Assembly (NCBI RefSeq): GCF_000142905.1
Contig: NW_013657678.1
Coordinates: forward strand, 145,877-209,876
Length of the DNA stretch: 64,000 nt
Source of the DNA: Thecamonas trahens ATCC 50062
Taxonomy: Eukaryota; Apusozoa; Apusomonadida; Apusomonadidae
Direction of reading: 5' to 3'
Position numbers and translations under genes: made by a program. This document shows, piece by piece, positions 28,654 to 39,352 of this stretch. Numbering within the stretch: the first letter of the stretch is position 1; every line of letters starts with the position of its first letter. The notes beneath the pieces are model-generated. The model made no database searches. It was not told the origin of the DNA and saw only the letters and a list, made by a program, of their open reading frames with translations.

Positions 28654-31600
28654 TTACGTTGACAATGCCGTGATGAGCGACTGTGCCCAGGTGAGCGCGT
28701 GCAGTGCCTGCTCAGGAGCGGCGGCGGATGCCTGCTGCGCCGCGGTAAAGACGAGGCTTGTTGCGACGTCGGCGGGGATGTCGAGCGCGTCCACTAGAGA
28801 TGCAAAATCGACCGGAGACGGTGGTAAGGGTGCGAGGTATTGCTCCAACGTGAGCTCGGGGGTTGCGGGGGGATCTTGAGACTCGGTCTCGGCCTCGACA
28901 GCTTCAACTTCGAAAGCTTCAACCTCGGCCTCAACCTCGGCCTCGACCTCAGCTTCAGTCTCAGGCTCAGGCTCGGCAGCTTCAAGCTCGGTCTCAACAT
29001 CAGCCCCGTCAGCCTCAACATCAACCTCAACATCAGCCTCAACCTCAACATCAGCCTCAACCTCAACATCAGCCTCAGTCTCAGTCTCAGCCTCAACAGC
29101 AGCCTCGACCTCAGCCTCAGTCTCAATCTCAGGCTCGGCAGCTTCAAGCTCGGTCTCAACATCAGCCTCAACCTCGGCCTCAGCCTCAACATCAGCCTCG
29201 GTCTCAACCTCAACATCAGCCTCAGCCTCAACCTCAGCCTCAACCTCAGCCTCTGCCTCAGCCTCAGCCTCAGTCTCAGTCTCAGGCTCGGCAGCTTCAA
29301 GCTCGGTCTCAACATCAGCCTCGTCAGCCTCAACAGCAACCTCAACATCAGCCTCAACCTCAACATCAGCCTCAGTCTCAGCCTCAGCCTCAACAGCAGC
29401 CTCGACCTCAGCCTCAGTCTCAGTCTCAGGCTCGGCAGCTTCAAGCTCGGTCTCAACATCAGCCTCAACCTCGGCCTCAGCCTCAACATCAGCCTCGGTC
29501 TCAACCTCAACCTCAGCCTCAGCCTCAACCTCGACCTCGGGCTTCTTCACCTCCACCTCGGTGCCCTTGGGCATAAACGACTTGAGCAGCGCCACAACAC
29601 GGTCGCCATGGTCAAGCGAGGCAGGCACAATACAGAGGCAAAGCTCATTCGGTGACAGTGAATAGAGCACCACGCCAGAACCGCCGTTGGCAGCCCGGAG
29701 CGCAGCAAGGTGCTTGCCCTTCTTACCAACAACAAAGCCACCAAGTGCGGACGCAATCGTCACGCGCCACGCCGAGTCCAGTGCCCTTCGCTTCGCACCG
29801 ATGCGCTTGAACGCAGCCTTGGGTCCGATAACACGCCGGCAGAGTTTCGACACCCCGTCAAAGACCGCGAGGCCAAGCCCAGTCACTACAACCGCCTGCC
29901 CCAGCTCCACAACTTGTGCACTCACGTCGTCGCCAAGCTTGGCGCACGCCGCAGCCAGCTTGGCCCTATCGACGCCAGCCCGTACAGGCACTTGCACAGC
30001 AACACGATCTGCAGGCAATGCCTCGCAGAGCACAGAAAAGAGGACAGGGGCAGGGGTTTGCGGCCCAATCAGCCACCGTACGCCGTTGCTCAGCACAGAG
30101 CTGCTCGAAGCCGCAGCCTGCGGCCGGATTCCGATCCGCACACGATCCCGTGCGTCCGCACCAGCCTGCACCACCCACTTGTTCTTCAGCTGGCTGTCTA
30201 GTCCGCGCGCAGGCCCTGCAGCAAGCTCAGTAGCTGTTGCCCGTCCAAGCACACGCTCAAACATGAGACCAAACACTCGCCGGACCCGCGCAATGCGCCC
30301 TGAGAGAACCAGCGTGTCTTCACCAGCCTCGAGCACGCCGGCCTCGCGGTGGTCATCAGGGAAGAGCGGGACGTCGGGTGACACATTCAACTCCGCCAGC
30401 CCGGCGCGCTCCAACGAGAGGCGCACTCGCTCCGACGCGTCCGCAACAGACAGAACAGCAAATGCAGCTTCAGCAGCAAGCGCAACGCTCTGCCCGCGGA
30501 CAGACGCTTCCACAAACTCCCCGTGCTCGGCCACACTCACAAAGCTCTCATTCTCGCGGCTGGCAGCCCTCGCCGCAGCAGCAACCTTCTTGGCCACGCC
30601 CTTGCGCCGAACCACGCTCACACGACACACCACCGGACCACACGCCTTGCCCGCCCGCTCCCGCGCCACAGAAGCAGGCACCGCTCCAGCGGCGGCGGCA
30701 GCAACCTCAGGCCCGCCTTCCGCGCCCGCCACACCCGCCAGTGCAACCACAACGTCTGCCGCTCGCCCGCAGCACACAAGCCGCTTGCCGTCGACACGCG
30801 CCGCAATCTCGCACGCCAGTGCAGCATCCAGCGCAGCTTCGACATCACCAGCACAAAAGTCAACGACAGCCCGCGTGTCGGGCTTCACCCCTGCCACCTG
30901 CCCGACCATGCGCGCGAGTGCCATGACCACAACAGGCACGGAAGCGCCCGATGCTGTCACCACAGCAAACAGCGCCTGCGAGGTGACATAAATATTCGCC
31001 CCAGTCGTGCTCTTCACCTCTTTCAAATGCCGGCCCTTCTTGCCCAGCAAGATGCCCGTCAGCGACGCTGGAAGCCGCAGCCGTCCCTCGGGCGACCTCG
31101 ACCCGCAACCAAGAGTGGTCATCACGTTGGCAGAGCTCAGCCCCAGCGCCGTGCAGGCACTAGTAATGACCTCAGTCACGCTGCCGGCCCAGCTCCCGAG
31201 CTGGCCTGCGACAAGACGCACATTCCCACACGCTTGGCGCGGCAGTGCATTCAGCACAAGCCCAGCTCCCGCAAGATACATATCGGGCCCACACACCGCC
31301 GAACTCGCACCAGGCCCGGGATGGAGAATCAGCCGAGCCGTCTGCTCGTCCGTTGCCACACCAGCAACCACGTGAGTCTCGCGCCACCTCTTCACTCTCG
31401 CTCTCGTACCATTCATGGGGACATGATCAGGCTGAAAGATTATCTCCAAAGATTGGTCAGACTCTTCCTATTTCAGTAAAAAACATCATCTCATGCACAC
31501 GACGCATCAGCTCGTGCCAGCTCTCACACCTCCCGCACCTCGTAAACACATACCTTGCCGCCGACACCTTCAGCCTTGTCCTAATACTCATGAACAGCTC

Positions 31601-34600
31601 CCGCATGAATGTGAGTATTCGCCCCCTCACGCCGCAGCAACTTCAACACGATGGCAACGATCAGTGGATTGACAGATAATCGTTTTCGTCCCCATCGGTT
31701 TGTAAGACTTAGATGTCCTGATGATTTGGGTCATCATCTCGTTGCAAACAGCCCCAGCACTCTCTCGCGACGATGCTCACACACTCTCCAACATACCTTG
31801 CCACTTCCTGTACGCGGAACCTGTAGCGCCAATTCGGTCACGCCGGTGACCAAAGCCTGCAGCCGCTTGCGACGCGCAAGTACCTCATGCGCAGCCTTTG
31901 CCGGCACCTCGATCGTCCACCACGCCTTGCTCTCATGCGCCAAGCTCGGCGCCTCAGCCATCTCCACCGCGCTATCAAGCTCAACGCCGCAGTGCTGGGT
32001 CAGACACGCCGCGAGCTTGCCAATCGATTCAAACGTCCACTCGGCCTGTGGCTCCCCAGAAAGCTGTGGAAGCACTCGCTCCATGAGCACCTCCACCTCG
32101 GCCAGCTCACGTCGCACAATCTGAGCAACCTCGCCCAGCGCAAACAAGACGTCACGCAACGCGCCGAGCATCCAGATCTTGCGACTTTTCGTCCACTGCG
32201 TTACCTTTGGATGACGCATCGCAATCAGTGCACTGCGCACACCATCAGGCACACTCACACGCACACGAACAAGGGAGCTCGGGAGGAGCAGAGTCCGGTA
32301 CACAACGCCTTCACCACGGTGGACCAGCGCAAGTCCCGCAAGTGCAAGCAGCGCTCGCTCCGCATCACGTGATGAGCCGTCAAGTACCACACATGGCAGC
32401 GCGCCCTTGTCAAGCACCGCGTCGAGACATGAGTCCACAAACCCGCGTCGGGCCGCGGCCATCAGCTCTGCGCCGCTGGCGCCGGGAAGCCAGCTGTCGA
32501 CGAAGTCGGCCTCTACAACCACCGGCGTGTCTCGAGTAGCCCGCGCAAGCAGCGCCTGTAGAGCCTGTGCCAGCACCACCGGCGAGTTGGCCGAAACCCC
32601 AAACTGAGTCGAAGAAATGCGCGCAAGATTAAGCCTGCTGTCGGAGTACTGAGCCTTGATCTCTGCAATCATGCTCTTCTGATCCTTGCCCACCATTCGC
32701 CCGAGCAGCTGGGCCGAGCCGATAGACAACACAGCGGCAACTGGCAACTGCCCGCACACCACTCCGCCAAGCGCCACAGCAACCTTCTCGGCTGCAACGC
32801 GAAGTACAACCGGCATCTCGCCGGTGACCACCAAGCGCGGAAGTGATAACGAAGACATCTCCACCACCCCTCGCGTCGCCTTACCTCTTACCAGCCTCAC
32901 CATACCACCTCTCAAGGCGTCGTCACGCGAAAGAGCAATCTCCATGCGCACCGCCTTGCCTCGTCGCGGCTTGGCGCACAGGCGCGTCAAGCTGACAAGC
33001 ACCTTAACGAAAAAGTCCAGCGCGGCCACCGCCGGCACGCCGGCAGGCAACCTCAGCTGCCAAGAGCTGCCGGTCCGAACCACATTAAACACCATATTTG
33101 ATCCGAGCTCAGGCAGAGCCACCTTGCGGAGACTCATCTCACTGTGAAGGCCCGAGGTAAGACTGCGCGAGATCGGGAGCGCGAGTGTGTGCTGCGCTAG
33201 CCCTGCCAGCGTCTCGGCCTTGCCAAATATCGCAACAAGCTCAAAAAACGCCTCCAGGACCGCACCCGGCGCACCGCTGATTCGGACTAGCGAGCCCACA
33301 ACATGGTGGAGCACGCTGTCCCAGGCGAGTCTCGCCAGCTTCTCGGACGCGCCATCACACGGCGGCAGACGTAGCATAAGTGCCACTTGTTCGCCTTGTG
33401 GCCGCGTCGCTTTCAGTTCGGCCAGCATTGAGCGCACTGCCTGACATTGCCCAGTCAGGCCCGACACTCCGCTCTCCTTGACTTGGATGTGCGCAAGTCC
33501 CGAGCCCGATGACATCTGCAGCACAAGCTGCGCCCCGGTCTCGCGCTCAAGCTCCTTGAACTTGGCCCGCTTCCCGCCAGCGAGCAGCGCGCCGCTCGAT
33601 CGTGGTGTAGTGAGCACCATGTCCGAGCTGACCTCGACCGGTGGCACCTCCGCGCCCAAACAGGCCAGCGCGCTTGCCACCACCGAGAACAGCTCACCTT
33701 CATGAACTGCCACACAAGCACCGGAGAAACTGTCGGTCCACACCGCGTGGCTTTCCGGCACCGCGGGAATCTGGAGCCAGGCGTGCTCGGCTGGGTCCAG
33801 TCGTCTCAGGATGCCCAGCAGTGCGGTGGCCCGGACGTCGTCGGCCTCGCCCGCGAGCGCCACGTCTACGAATTTGCCCGCAAAGACAAAGTGAAGTGTG
33901 GCACCAGACGCAGCCTCGATCGCCTTCTTGATGACCGCCCGTCGCCCCAGCAGCACGGCTCCGGCACGTGCCGAGATCCGCAGCGTCCACGCTGCCATGT
34001 CAACCGAGACAATCGGACACCCAGGCGCCGCCAAGTGGTGCAGCGCCCAGAGAACAGTCCGGATGCTATCGGCCGACGCTACCAGCACCGCGTTGTCGCC
34101 ATGGCTAGATAATTGACCGTCACCTAGCACCTCCAGGGCCTGTACATGATACGCAAACGGGGAAAAGGGTGAGTCGCTCGTGGCTTGCAAAGCAATGACA
34201 TCCAGGGAGAAGATTAAGCAGTAGTCGGCGTCGTGGTAACCATCAGACAAGCACAAAGTCTCCTCAAGGATGAATAAGAAGAACGAAAGTTATTGAAAAG
34301 TGAAATCATCATATGGGGACGACAAACAGATACGGCCTGACTGCGGCAAGGAGCGCATAGCCACAAGGCAGCGGTGAGAGACAGGGGAAAGAAAATGGGG
34401 GAAAGGAAAGAAAAGAAAACATACCTCGATCATCTCGTGTCCCCAAGATGTCGGCAGATGAAGCGCCACACTGGCATTAGCCAGCTGGGATGCAAGAGCA
34501 AGCATCATGCGGAGAACAGCGACCGAGCCGCTCGCCGACTCGACAGCAAACTCGACGACCGGCCCGTGCGAGACAAAACGGAGCACCACAGGCGCCACGC

Positions 34601-35237
34601 CTTCCAAGCTCTTCGCGCCGAGCAAGTTGCGGCTGGTCAGCATCCGCGCAGCTGCGGATGACGCCACCAACCGCGCCGCGGTCACGCGGTCACAGGCAGC
34701 GCCGCGGGTGTCAAAAACAACCGACGACGCCGACGGCGAGGCCGCCGACACCTCGATAAGAGAGGCTGATGTTGTGTGCTGGGCACGCTGGCCAAGCGCA
34801 GTCGCCAATGCATCAGCGTCGAGGCCAAAGACCGAGGAGCCCACGGCAGCGAGGACGTCGGCCACAGCGGCCGGCAAACCCTCGACAACAAGCGCAGGCT
34901 GCTTCGAGTCGGAATACACCACCGTACCGGGAAGCTCTTCCGACGGCAGTGTCGGCAAAGGAGCCTGGGGCGGCAGCGGGAGCTGAAGGCGGAGAACGGC
35001 CTTGCGCGGGACGGCTGCGATGACCGCAGCCATGGCCCGGGCCAGCGAGAGCGGATGGCGAGTCGGGTGCTGTGCAGTGACGAGGACAGAACCGTCGGCA
35101 ACTGAAGCCACAGTCATAGACACGCCCGATGCATCAGCAACCTTGTTGACCAGCCTGGCATCGACGTTGCCGGCCGGCACCAGCGCCAGCCAGCCCGTTG
35201 CCCGCCGAGAAAGCAGCTGCGGCTCTGACAAAGACAT
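28654..35237 (-). CDS. Giant multi-KH-domain RNA-binding protein with acidic repeat tail
   Basis: Three exons, all phase 0: 34425-35237, 31797-34139 and 28654-31431. Both donors are GTATGT, and the acceptors are TACAG and TTCAG. The product is about 1,976 residues. Repeated KH-like units are recognised by their GxxG loops and following helix-strand pattern: GILLGKKGRHLKEVKSTTGA, GGFVVGKKGKHLAALRAANG, LLGRRAVIKKAIEAASGATL, LLAGGKRAKFKELERETGAQ and LLGRMVGKDQKSMIAEIKAQ, plus weaker ones such as RNLLGAKSLEG in exon 1. The overall plan resembles vigilin/SCP160, which bind mRNA and tRNA at ER-bound ribosomes. The C-terminal 290 residues of exon 3 are dominated by Glu/Ala/Val repeats. The initiator is the ATG of MSLSEPQLLSRR. 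Many of the KH units are degenerate, and the ortholog is not certain. Confidence 0.78.
28880..29560. repeat. Acidic Glu-Ala/Val coding repeat (GCCTCAACCTCA-type units)
   Basis: On the plus strand this is a nested array of six-base words such as CCTCAA, CCTCAG and CATCAG with longer duplications of roughly 250-270 bp; the block beginning GGCTCGGCAGCTTCAAGCTC recurs three times. On the minus strand it encodes alternating Glu/Ala/Val/Asp in the tail of the KH protein. Confidence 0.85.
31432..31796 (-). other. Intron 2 of the multi-KH gene (365 nt)
   Basis: It has a GTATGT donor after RTGSGK and a TTTCAG acceptor before PDHVPMNGT, and joins two open frames in phase 0. It is AT-richer than the flanking exons. 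Intron 1 (34140-34424, 285 nt) has the same donor. Confidence 0.75.
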
Positions 35238-35669
35238 CACAAAAATCTGCTAATCCACCGCAGACCGCCTCGAACGAGCCCTGGCGCGGCAATGCAGATA
35301 GCGACCCGGCAACCTAGAAGGTTCGCAAAGGTATGGGTAGACGTAGTCAAACCCCGGCCGCCTGCCTGTCTTGTCCAGCAGCGACAAGTGTTATCAAGCG
35401 TACAATAAAGCCGTGTCCTGTAGCAGACGGTGGCCGCAAGCCTCACACCGCAGCCAGCTCACACCGCAAACACAAATGCAAACACAAACACATTTTGATT
35501 TCCGGCTGGTGGCCGAGACGAGAGTACGACGCCACACGTTGCCACGGTTGACGATCGGCCGCCGATCGACAGCCGCCCGGCGGGCCGACTCGGCTGGCGA
35601 TCGACTGCGGCAGGTCGACCACACCATGCGGCGCTTGGGCGCCGTTGCTGCGCCCAATGTGGTACGTGG
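35238..35669. other. Intergenic region between the multi-KH and lectin genes
   Basis: Both flanking genes are on the minus strand, so this holds the promoter of the KH gene and the 3' side of the lectin gene. It is less GC-rich than its surroundings. No gene or RNA is supported. Confidence 0.4.
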
Positions 35670-38210
35670 CTAGAGGCGGACAAATCCGGTACGTCGCGAG
35701 CGGGAGCGGACCACAAAGAAGCCGGTAATGCACATGGCCAGTACGCCAACACCGGCGATGAGGCCGATGATGAGCTCGAGGGTGTGCGCCCACGAGACTG
35801 AGATACGGAAGGGCGAGCCGAGCGCCGGCTCGTTGTCGACCATGATCCACAGCTCGTATGTTCCGGTCTTGTCAATCGAGTACGAGCAAGAGACGGCGGC
35901 GCCGATGCTCGGGTCGTGGACCTCGGCGCAGCTGACGGCGTACGACCGCGGGCCGGTGATGTGCGCCGCAATCGAGTTGTTGCCGAGCGAGGCGAGCACG
36001 TTCCCAAACGCGTCCTCGACAAGGACGAGGAACGACTCGGTCCGGCCGGTCACGGTCGACGAGAGAGCCGACGATGACGTTGCTCGGACGTGCGAGGCGG
36101 TCGGGTCCGCGCGGGCCGGTACGACTGTCATGTCAAACGGCGAGTGAAGAATCGGGGCAGAGTTGACCGTGACGGCGATGGTGTAGTCGCCGGCGACCGT
36201 CGCGTCGTACGCGACGTCAAAGCTTCCGGTCTGCGAGTTGTAGGTGGAGGAGGCATCGACGGTGGCCCCTCCGCCACCAGAGCTAATAGTGACTGCGAGC
36301 GCCGTCTTCGCCTGCGACACCAGGTTACCATACGCATCCCGCGGTGTGACCGTAAACACGGCGTGAGCGCCGGCAACATGGGCAGCGTTGATGCCGGCAC
36401 CGGCAGCGACACACTTGGACGGATCGGGCACGTTGTCAGTGACGACAAGGACCGACGAAGGGAACGAGGCGGCGTCGGTACCGTCGCCGACAGTCACGTC
36501 GAGCGCGTACGTACCGGTGATGGTGGCGGTGTACGAGACCGTGACATTGCCCTTGACTGCGGGCGAGACTGCAGCAGTTACCGGGGCTGGGCCGGCGGTG
36601 AACGAGGCGGTAACGGGGGTGGTCGTGCCCGAGGCCGCCACCGTGTTGCCAAACGCGTCGTAGAGCTGGAGTGAAAAGGCAGATGCAACGCCGGCGACAG
36701 CGTTAAACTGGGCCGCTCCGGCGAACTTTGTCCTCGCTGGATCGACAGGCCCCGGCGTGACAGCGACATCAAAGACTGCTCCACCTTGAACGCCGACCCC
36801 GCCGATGGAGAGCGAGAGCGTTGACGATCCGGTCACCCGCAGGATCATGGTACATGTGTAGACGCCGTCACCGGTGTAGATAAAGGTAAACGACGGGGTC
36901 GGATCCTGTACAGGCAGAATGTGGGCAGTGATGACAACCGAGTCCGAGTCGACCACGTTGCCGTACTGGTCGTGGATGGTGACCGAAAACGAGGAGGCGT
37001 CGCCGGCAGTAACGGTGGCGGCGACATCAGCGACAGTCGAGGCGGTGGCGTCAACCGCACCCGGAGCGAGTTGAACCGCAAACGGCGCGCCGACTACAGC
37101 CACGCCGTCCAGAGTCACGTCAAGGTTGTGGCTTCCAGCAACGGTGGCGCTGTAGCTGCCAGAGTAGCTGCCGTCGGCGCCAGGCGTGCACGGAAACGAG
37201 ACGCCGAGCTCGAGAAGCGTGAGCTGGCACTCGAGGGCGGCAGCGTCGCGATGGTACGGATACCCGTACTGATCATGGAGCTGGACAGCGACCGGCAGGT
37301 TGGCGCCGACAGAGCCGCCGGCGAGGCCGGTGCCTGAAGCACGCGAGGTGTTGGCATTGGCTGCGCCGAGAAAGGCATACGACCAGGCGAGGACGTCCTG
37401 GACGTCGGCAGTGTCGTCTGTGGCGCCGGTGATCATGAGCGACGCCGTGCCACCGGCGCCCAGATCGAGCAGCTCGTTGAGTGTGTGGTTGCGCGGGAGG
37501 TGGCAGATGCCGACAGGGGGCTGAATGCCTTCGGCCCAGACGGTGAGGGTAGCTGTGGCGTCTGGCGAGGCGTCCCAGCCGTACGGCGGCTCGTAGCGGA
37601 CGGTGACTGTGTACGGGGATGGGCTGGGGTTGGCCATGGGAACTATGCCGGTGATGATTGGGCAAAGGCGGGCGGACGAAGCCTCGTCGGCCGAGTTGGG
37701 CGCAGTACCGGCCGAGTGGACCGAGATGTGGTCCGACGACGGATCGCCGAGCTCCGGGTTCGAGAACGTGTCCATCTCGATGGCAAACGAGTTGGGCAGG
37801 CCGCCAAGGCCGGTCGGATCCAGGTCGCCGTATCCAATGCCGCCGCCGTAGGTACCTGTTGTCTGTGGCGAGTTGAGAATGACGAGGGCGAGGCCGTCGC
37901 GCCCGCCGCCAGCAGCCACGTTGGACATCTCAAAGGTGAGCGAGGTCTCAAAGCCACGGACCAGCATCGGAGCCGACCAACGGGCCGAGGAAGACCATCG
38001 CGGAGTATCCGGCGTCATCCGCAGCCTATCGCCTGCAGCGCCCTCAGACCTCGTCAGCGTCATGTTGTTGGCGAGGACTGCAGCCGTGAAGGCTGTCACC
38101 TCCAGCCCATACGGCGCCGTCCTTGGGTTGGGCGTCCCCACCACGGTAGCAGCGCAGGCGCAGGCGCATACCACCACCACCAGCCACACCAAGTTAAAGG
38201 TGAGCCGCAT
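35670..38210 (-). CDS. Type I membrane receptor: L-type lectin domain plus five filamin-like repeats
   Basis: The 846-residue protein starts MRLTFNLVWLVVVVCACACA, a signal peptide. Residues 30-260 form an L-type (legume) lectin-like domain: DGLALVILNSP, GGIGYGDLDPTGLGGLPNSF followed by AIEMDTF, the core strand that precedes the carbohydrate loop. Five tandem Ig/filamin-type repeats follow, each with a 'D.YGN' or 'DAFGN' turn and a 'G.Y...V' strand (VTIHDQYGNVVDSD; LQLYDAFGNTVAAS; VTPRDAYGNLVSQ; LVEDAFGNVLAS). A span at about 815-837 (LELIIGLIAGVGVLAMCITG) and a short basic tail (RSRSRRTGFVRL) end the protein. The tail lacks a clear KKXX signal. It could be a surface lectin or cargo receptor. 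Upstream in-frame sequence is Pro-rich and non-coding. Confidence 0.85.
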   Translation of the reverse strand: MRLTFNLVWLVVVVCACACAATVVGTPNPRTAPYGLEVTAFTAAVLANNMTLTRSEGAAGDRLRMTPDTPRWSSSARWSAPMLVRGFETSLTFEMSNVAAGGGRDGLALVILNSPQTTGTYGGGIGYGDLDPTGLGGLPNSFAIEMDTFSNPELGDPSSDHISVHSAGTAPNSADEASSARLCPIITGIVPMANPSPSPYTVTVRYEPPYGWDASPDATATLTVWAEGIQPPVGICHLPRNHTLNELLDLGAGGTASLMITGATDDTADVQDVLAWSYAFLGAANANTSRASGTGLAGGSVGANLPVAVQLHDQYGYPYHRDAAALECQLTLLELGVSFPCTPGADGSYSGSYSATVAGSHNLDVTLDGVAVVGAPFAVQLAPGAVDATASTVADVAATVTAGDASSFSVTIHDQYGNVVDSDSVVITAHILPVQDPTPSFTFIYTGDGVYTCTMILRVTGSSTLSLSIGGVGVQGGAVFDVAVTPGPVDPARTKFAGAAQFNAVAGVASAFSLQLYDAFGNTVAASGTTTPVTASFTAGPAPVTAAVSPAVKGNVTVSYTATITGTYALDVTVGDGTDAASFPSSVLVVTDNVPDPSKCVAAGAGINAAHVAGAHAVFTVTPRDAYGNLVSQAKTALAVTISSGGGGATVDASSTYNSQTGSFDVAYDATVAGDYTIAVTVNSAPILHSPFDMTVVPARADPTASHVRATSSSALSSTVTGRTESFLVLVEDAFGNVLASLGNNSIAAHITGPRSYAVSCAEVHDPSIGAAVSCSYSIDKTGTYELWIMVDNEPALGSPFRISVSWAHTLELIIGLIAGVGVLAMCITGFFVVRSRSRRTGFVRL

Positions 38211-38677
38211 GCTAGACGGGAGGGAGAGGTGGGTGGGTGAAGCGGGGAGGGGAGGGGGTGGCGGGGGGGGGGGAGGGAGGGAGGGTGCGTGGCGCGTGCG
38301 ATTGCCGTCGCCGGTCAGCCACACACGACACGCGACACGTGCAGACTGGCAATATGGGGAGGAACAGGGCTGGATCGGTACATCTAGGGCGGATGGAAGT
38401 GGAGGGAGGGGATAGAGGGAGGGGGTAGGGATGCCGATCGGTGTTGAGCTGGGTTGTCTATGGGATAGTTGTGTCGTTGCGGGTGGGCGCCTCTCTGGTC
38501 GTGGGTACGTTGTCGGCTTGGGAGAGCGCAGGTTCCGCAGGGAGAGAGGGTGGAGACGGTGGGGGGGGGGGGGGGGGGGGGAAGGCCGGGGAAGCTCGCT
38601 GTTGAGCACCTATCTACCTGGCCACGGTGGAAGAGGCGACAGGTTGCAGGGAGTAGAGCAGGGGGGTCAAGGGCGCC
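38211..38677. other. Divergent promoter region, lectin receptor / ARL5
   Basis: It holds two G tracts on the plus strand, one near 38261-38276 (read as C on the lectin strand, about 50 bp upstream of its ATG) and one of 21 G at 38561-38581, about 100 bp upstream of the ARL5 ATG. No gene is supported. Confidence 0.45.
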
Positions 38678-39223
38678 ATGGGCATGCTGTTCTCCTCGAT
38701 GTGGGACCGGCTGAAGGGCGGGCCGAAGCAGCACAAGATCGTGATCATCGGCAACGCCAACGCCGGCAAAACGACGACACTGTACAAGCTGGTGCTGGAC
38801 GAGGCGATCGATACAGCACCGACGCTGGGCTCCAATGTGGAGGAGCTGGTTTACAAGAACATCAAGTTTGTGATGTGGGATCTCGGCGGGCAGGAGTCAC
38901 TCCGCAAGACGTGGGCATCGTACTACACCTCGTCAGAGGCCATCATCCTGGTGGTCGACTCGACCGATCGCGAGCGTATGCATCTCAATCGCGAGGAGCT
39001 GTATAGCATACTCAACTCGGAAGAGCTGCGCTCGGCGTGCATCCTCATCTTTGCCAACAAGCAGGACGTCGCCGACGCGCTCTCAGTCTCGGAAATCTCG
39101 CGCGAGCTCAACTTGGCGTCCATCAAGACCCATCCATACCACATCCAGCCGTGCTGTGCCCTCTCTGGCGACGGCCTGCTCGAGGGCCTCGACTGGATCA
39201 CGGCCAACATGGCGAGCGGGTAA
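38678..39223 (+). CDS. ARL5: ADP-ribosylation factor-like GTPase 5
   Basis: The 181-residue small GTPase matches ARL5 throughout: Gly2 for N-myristoylation (MGMLFSSMWDRL), switch I with PTLGSNVEELVYKN, switch II WDLGGQESLRKTW, VVDSTDRERM, the guanine-binding FANKQDV, and ACS-like CCALSGDGLLEGLDW. The SNVEE and CCAL blocks are diagnostic of ARL5 against ARF1. In animals ARL5 acts at the trans-Golgi in endosome-to-Golgi trafficking with GARP. The P-loop reads GNANAGKT, where ARL5 normally has GLDNAGKT, so a Leu and the usual Asp are replaced. The gene is intronless here. Confidence 0.95.
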   Translation: MGMLFSSMWDRLKGGPKQHKIVIIGNANAGKTTTLYKLVLDEAIDTAPTLGSNVEELVYKNIKFVMWDLGGQESLRKTWASYYTSSEAIILVVDSTDRERMHLNREELYSILNSEELRSACILIFANKQDVADALSVSEISRELNLASIKTHPYHIQPCCALSGDGLLEGLDWITANMASG

Positions 39224-39352
39224 ACCAACAGAGTAGCCGCCGTGGATGTGGGCCAATAGCCAACTTGGCCAGTGGCATGTGGGTGACTCGCCTCCACCAC
39301 CTCCACCTCCAACTGGCGTCTGTTCGGCCACCCCACTCACTGCGACCCAGCA

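Noticed and set aside
28840-29655. Plus-strand frames rich in LNISLSLSLS or QPQPQP
   Set aside because: Antisense shadows of the Glu/Ala/Val repeat of the multi-KH gene, whose frame is supported by KH domains and two splice junctions.
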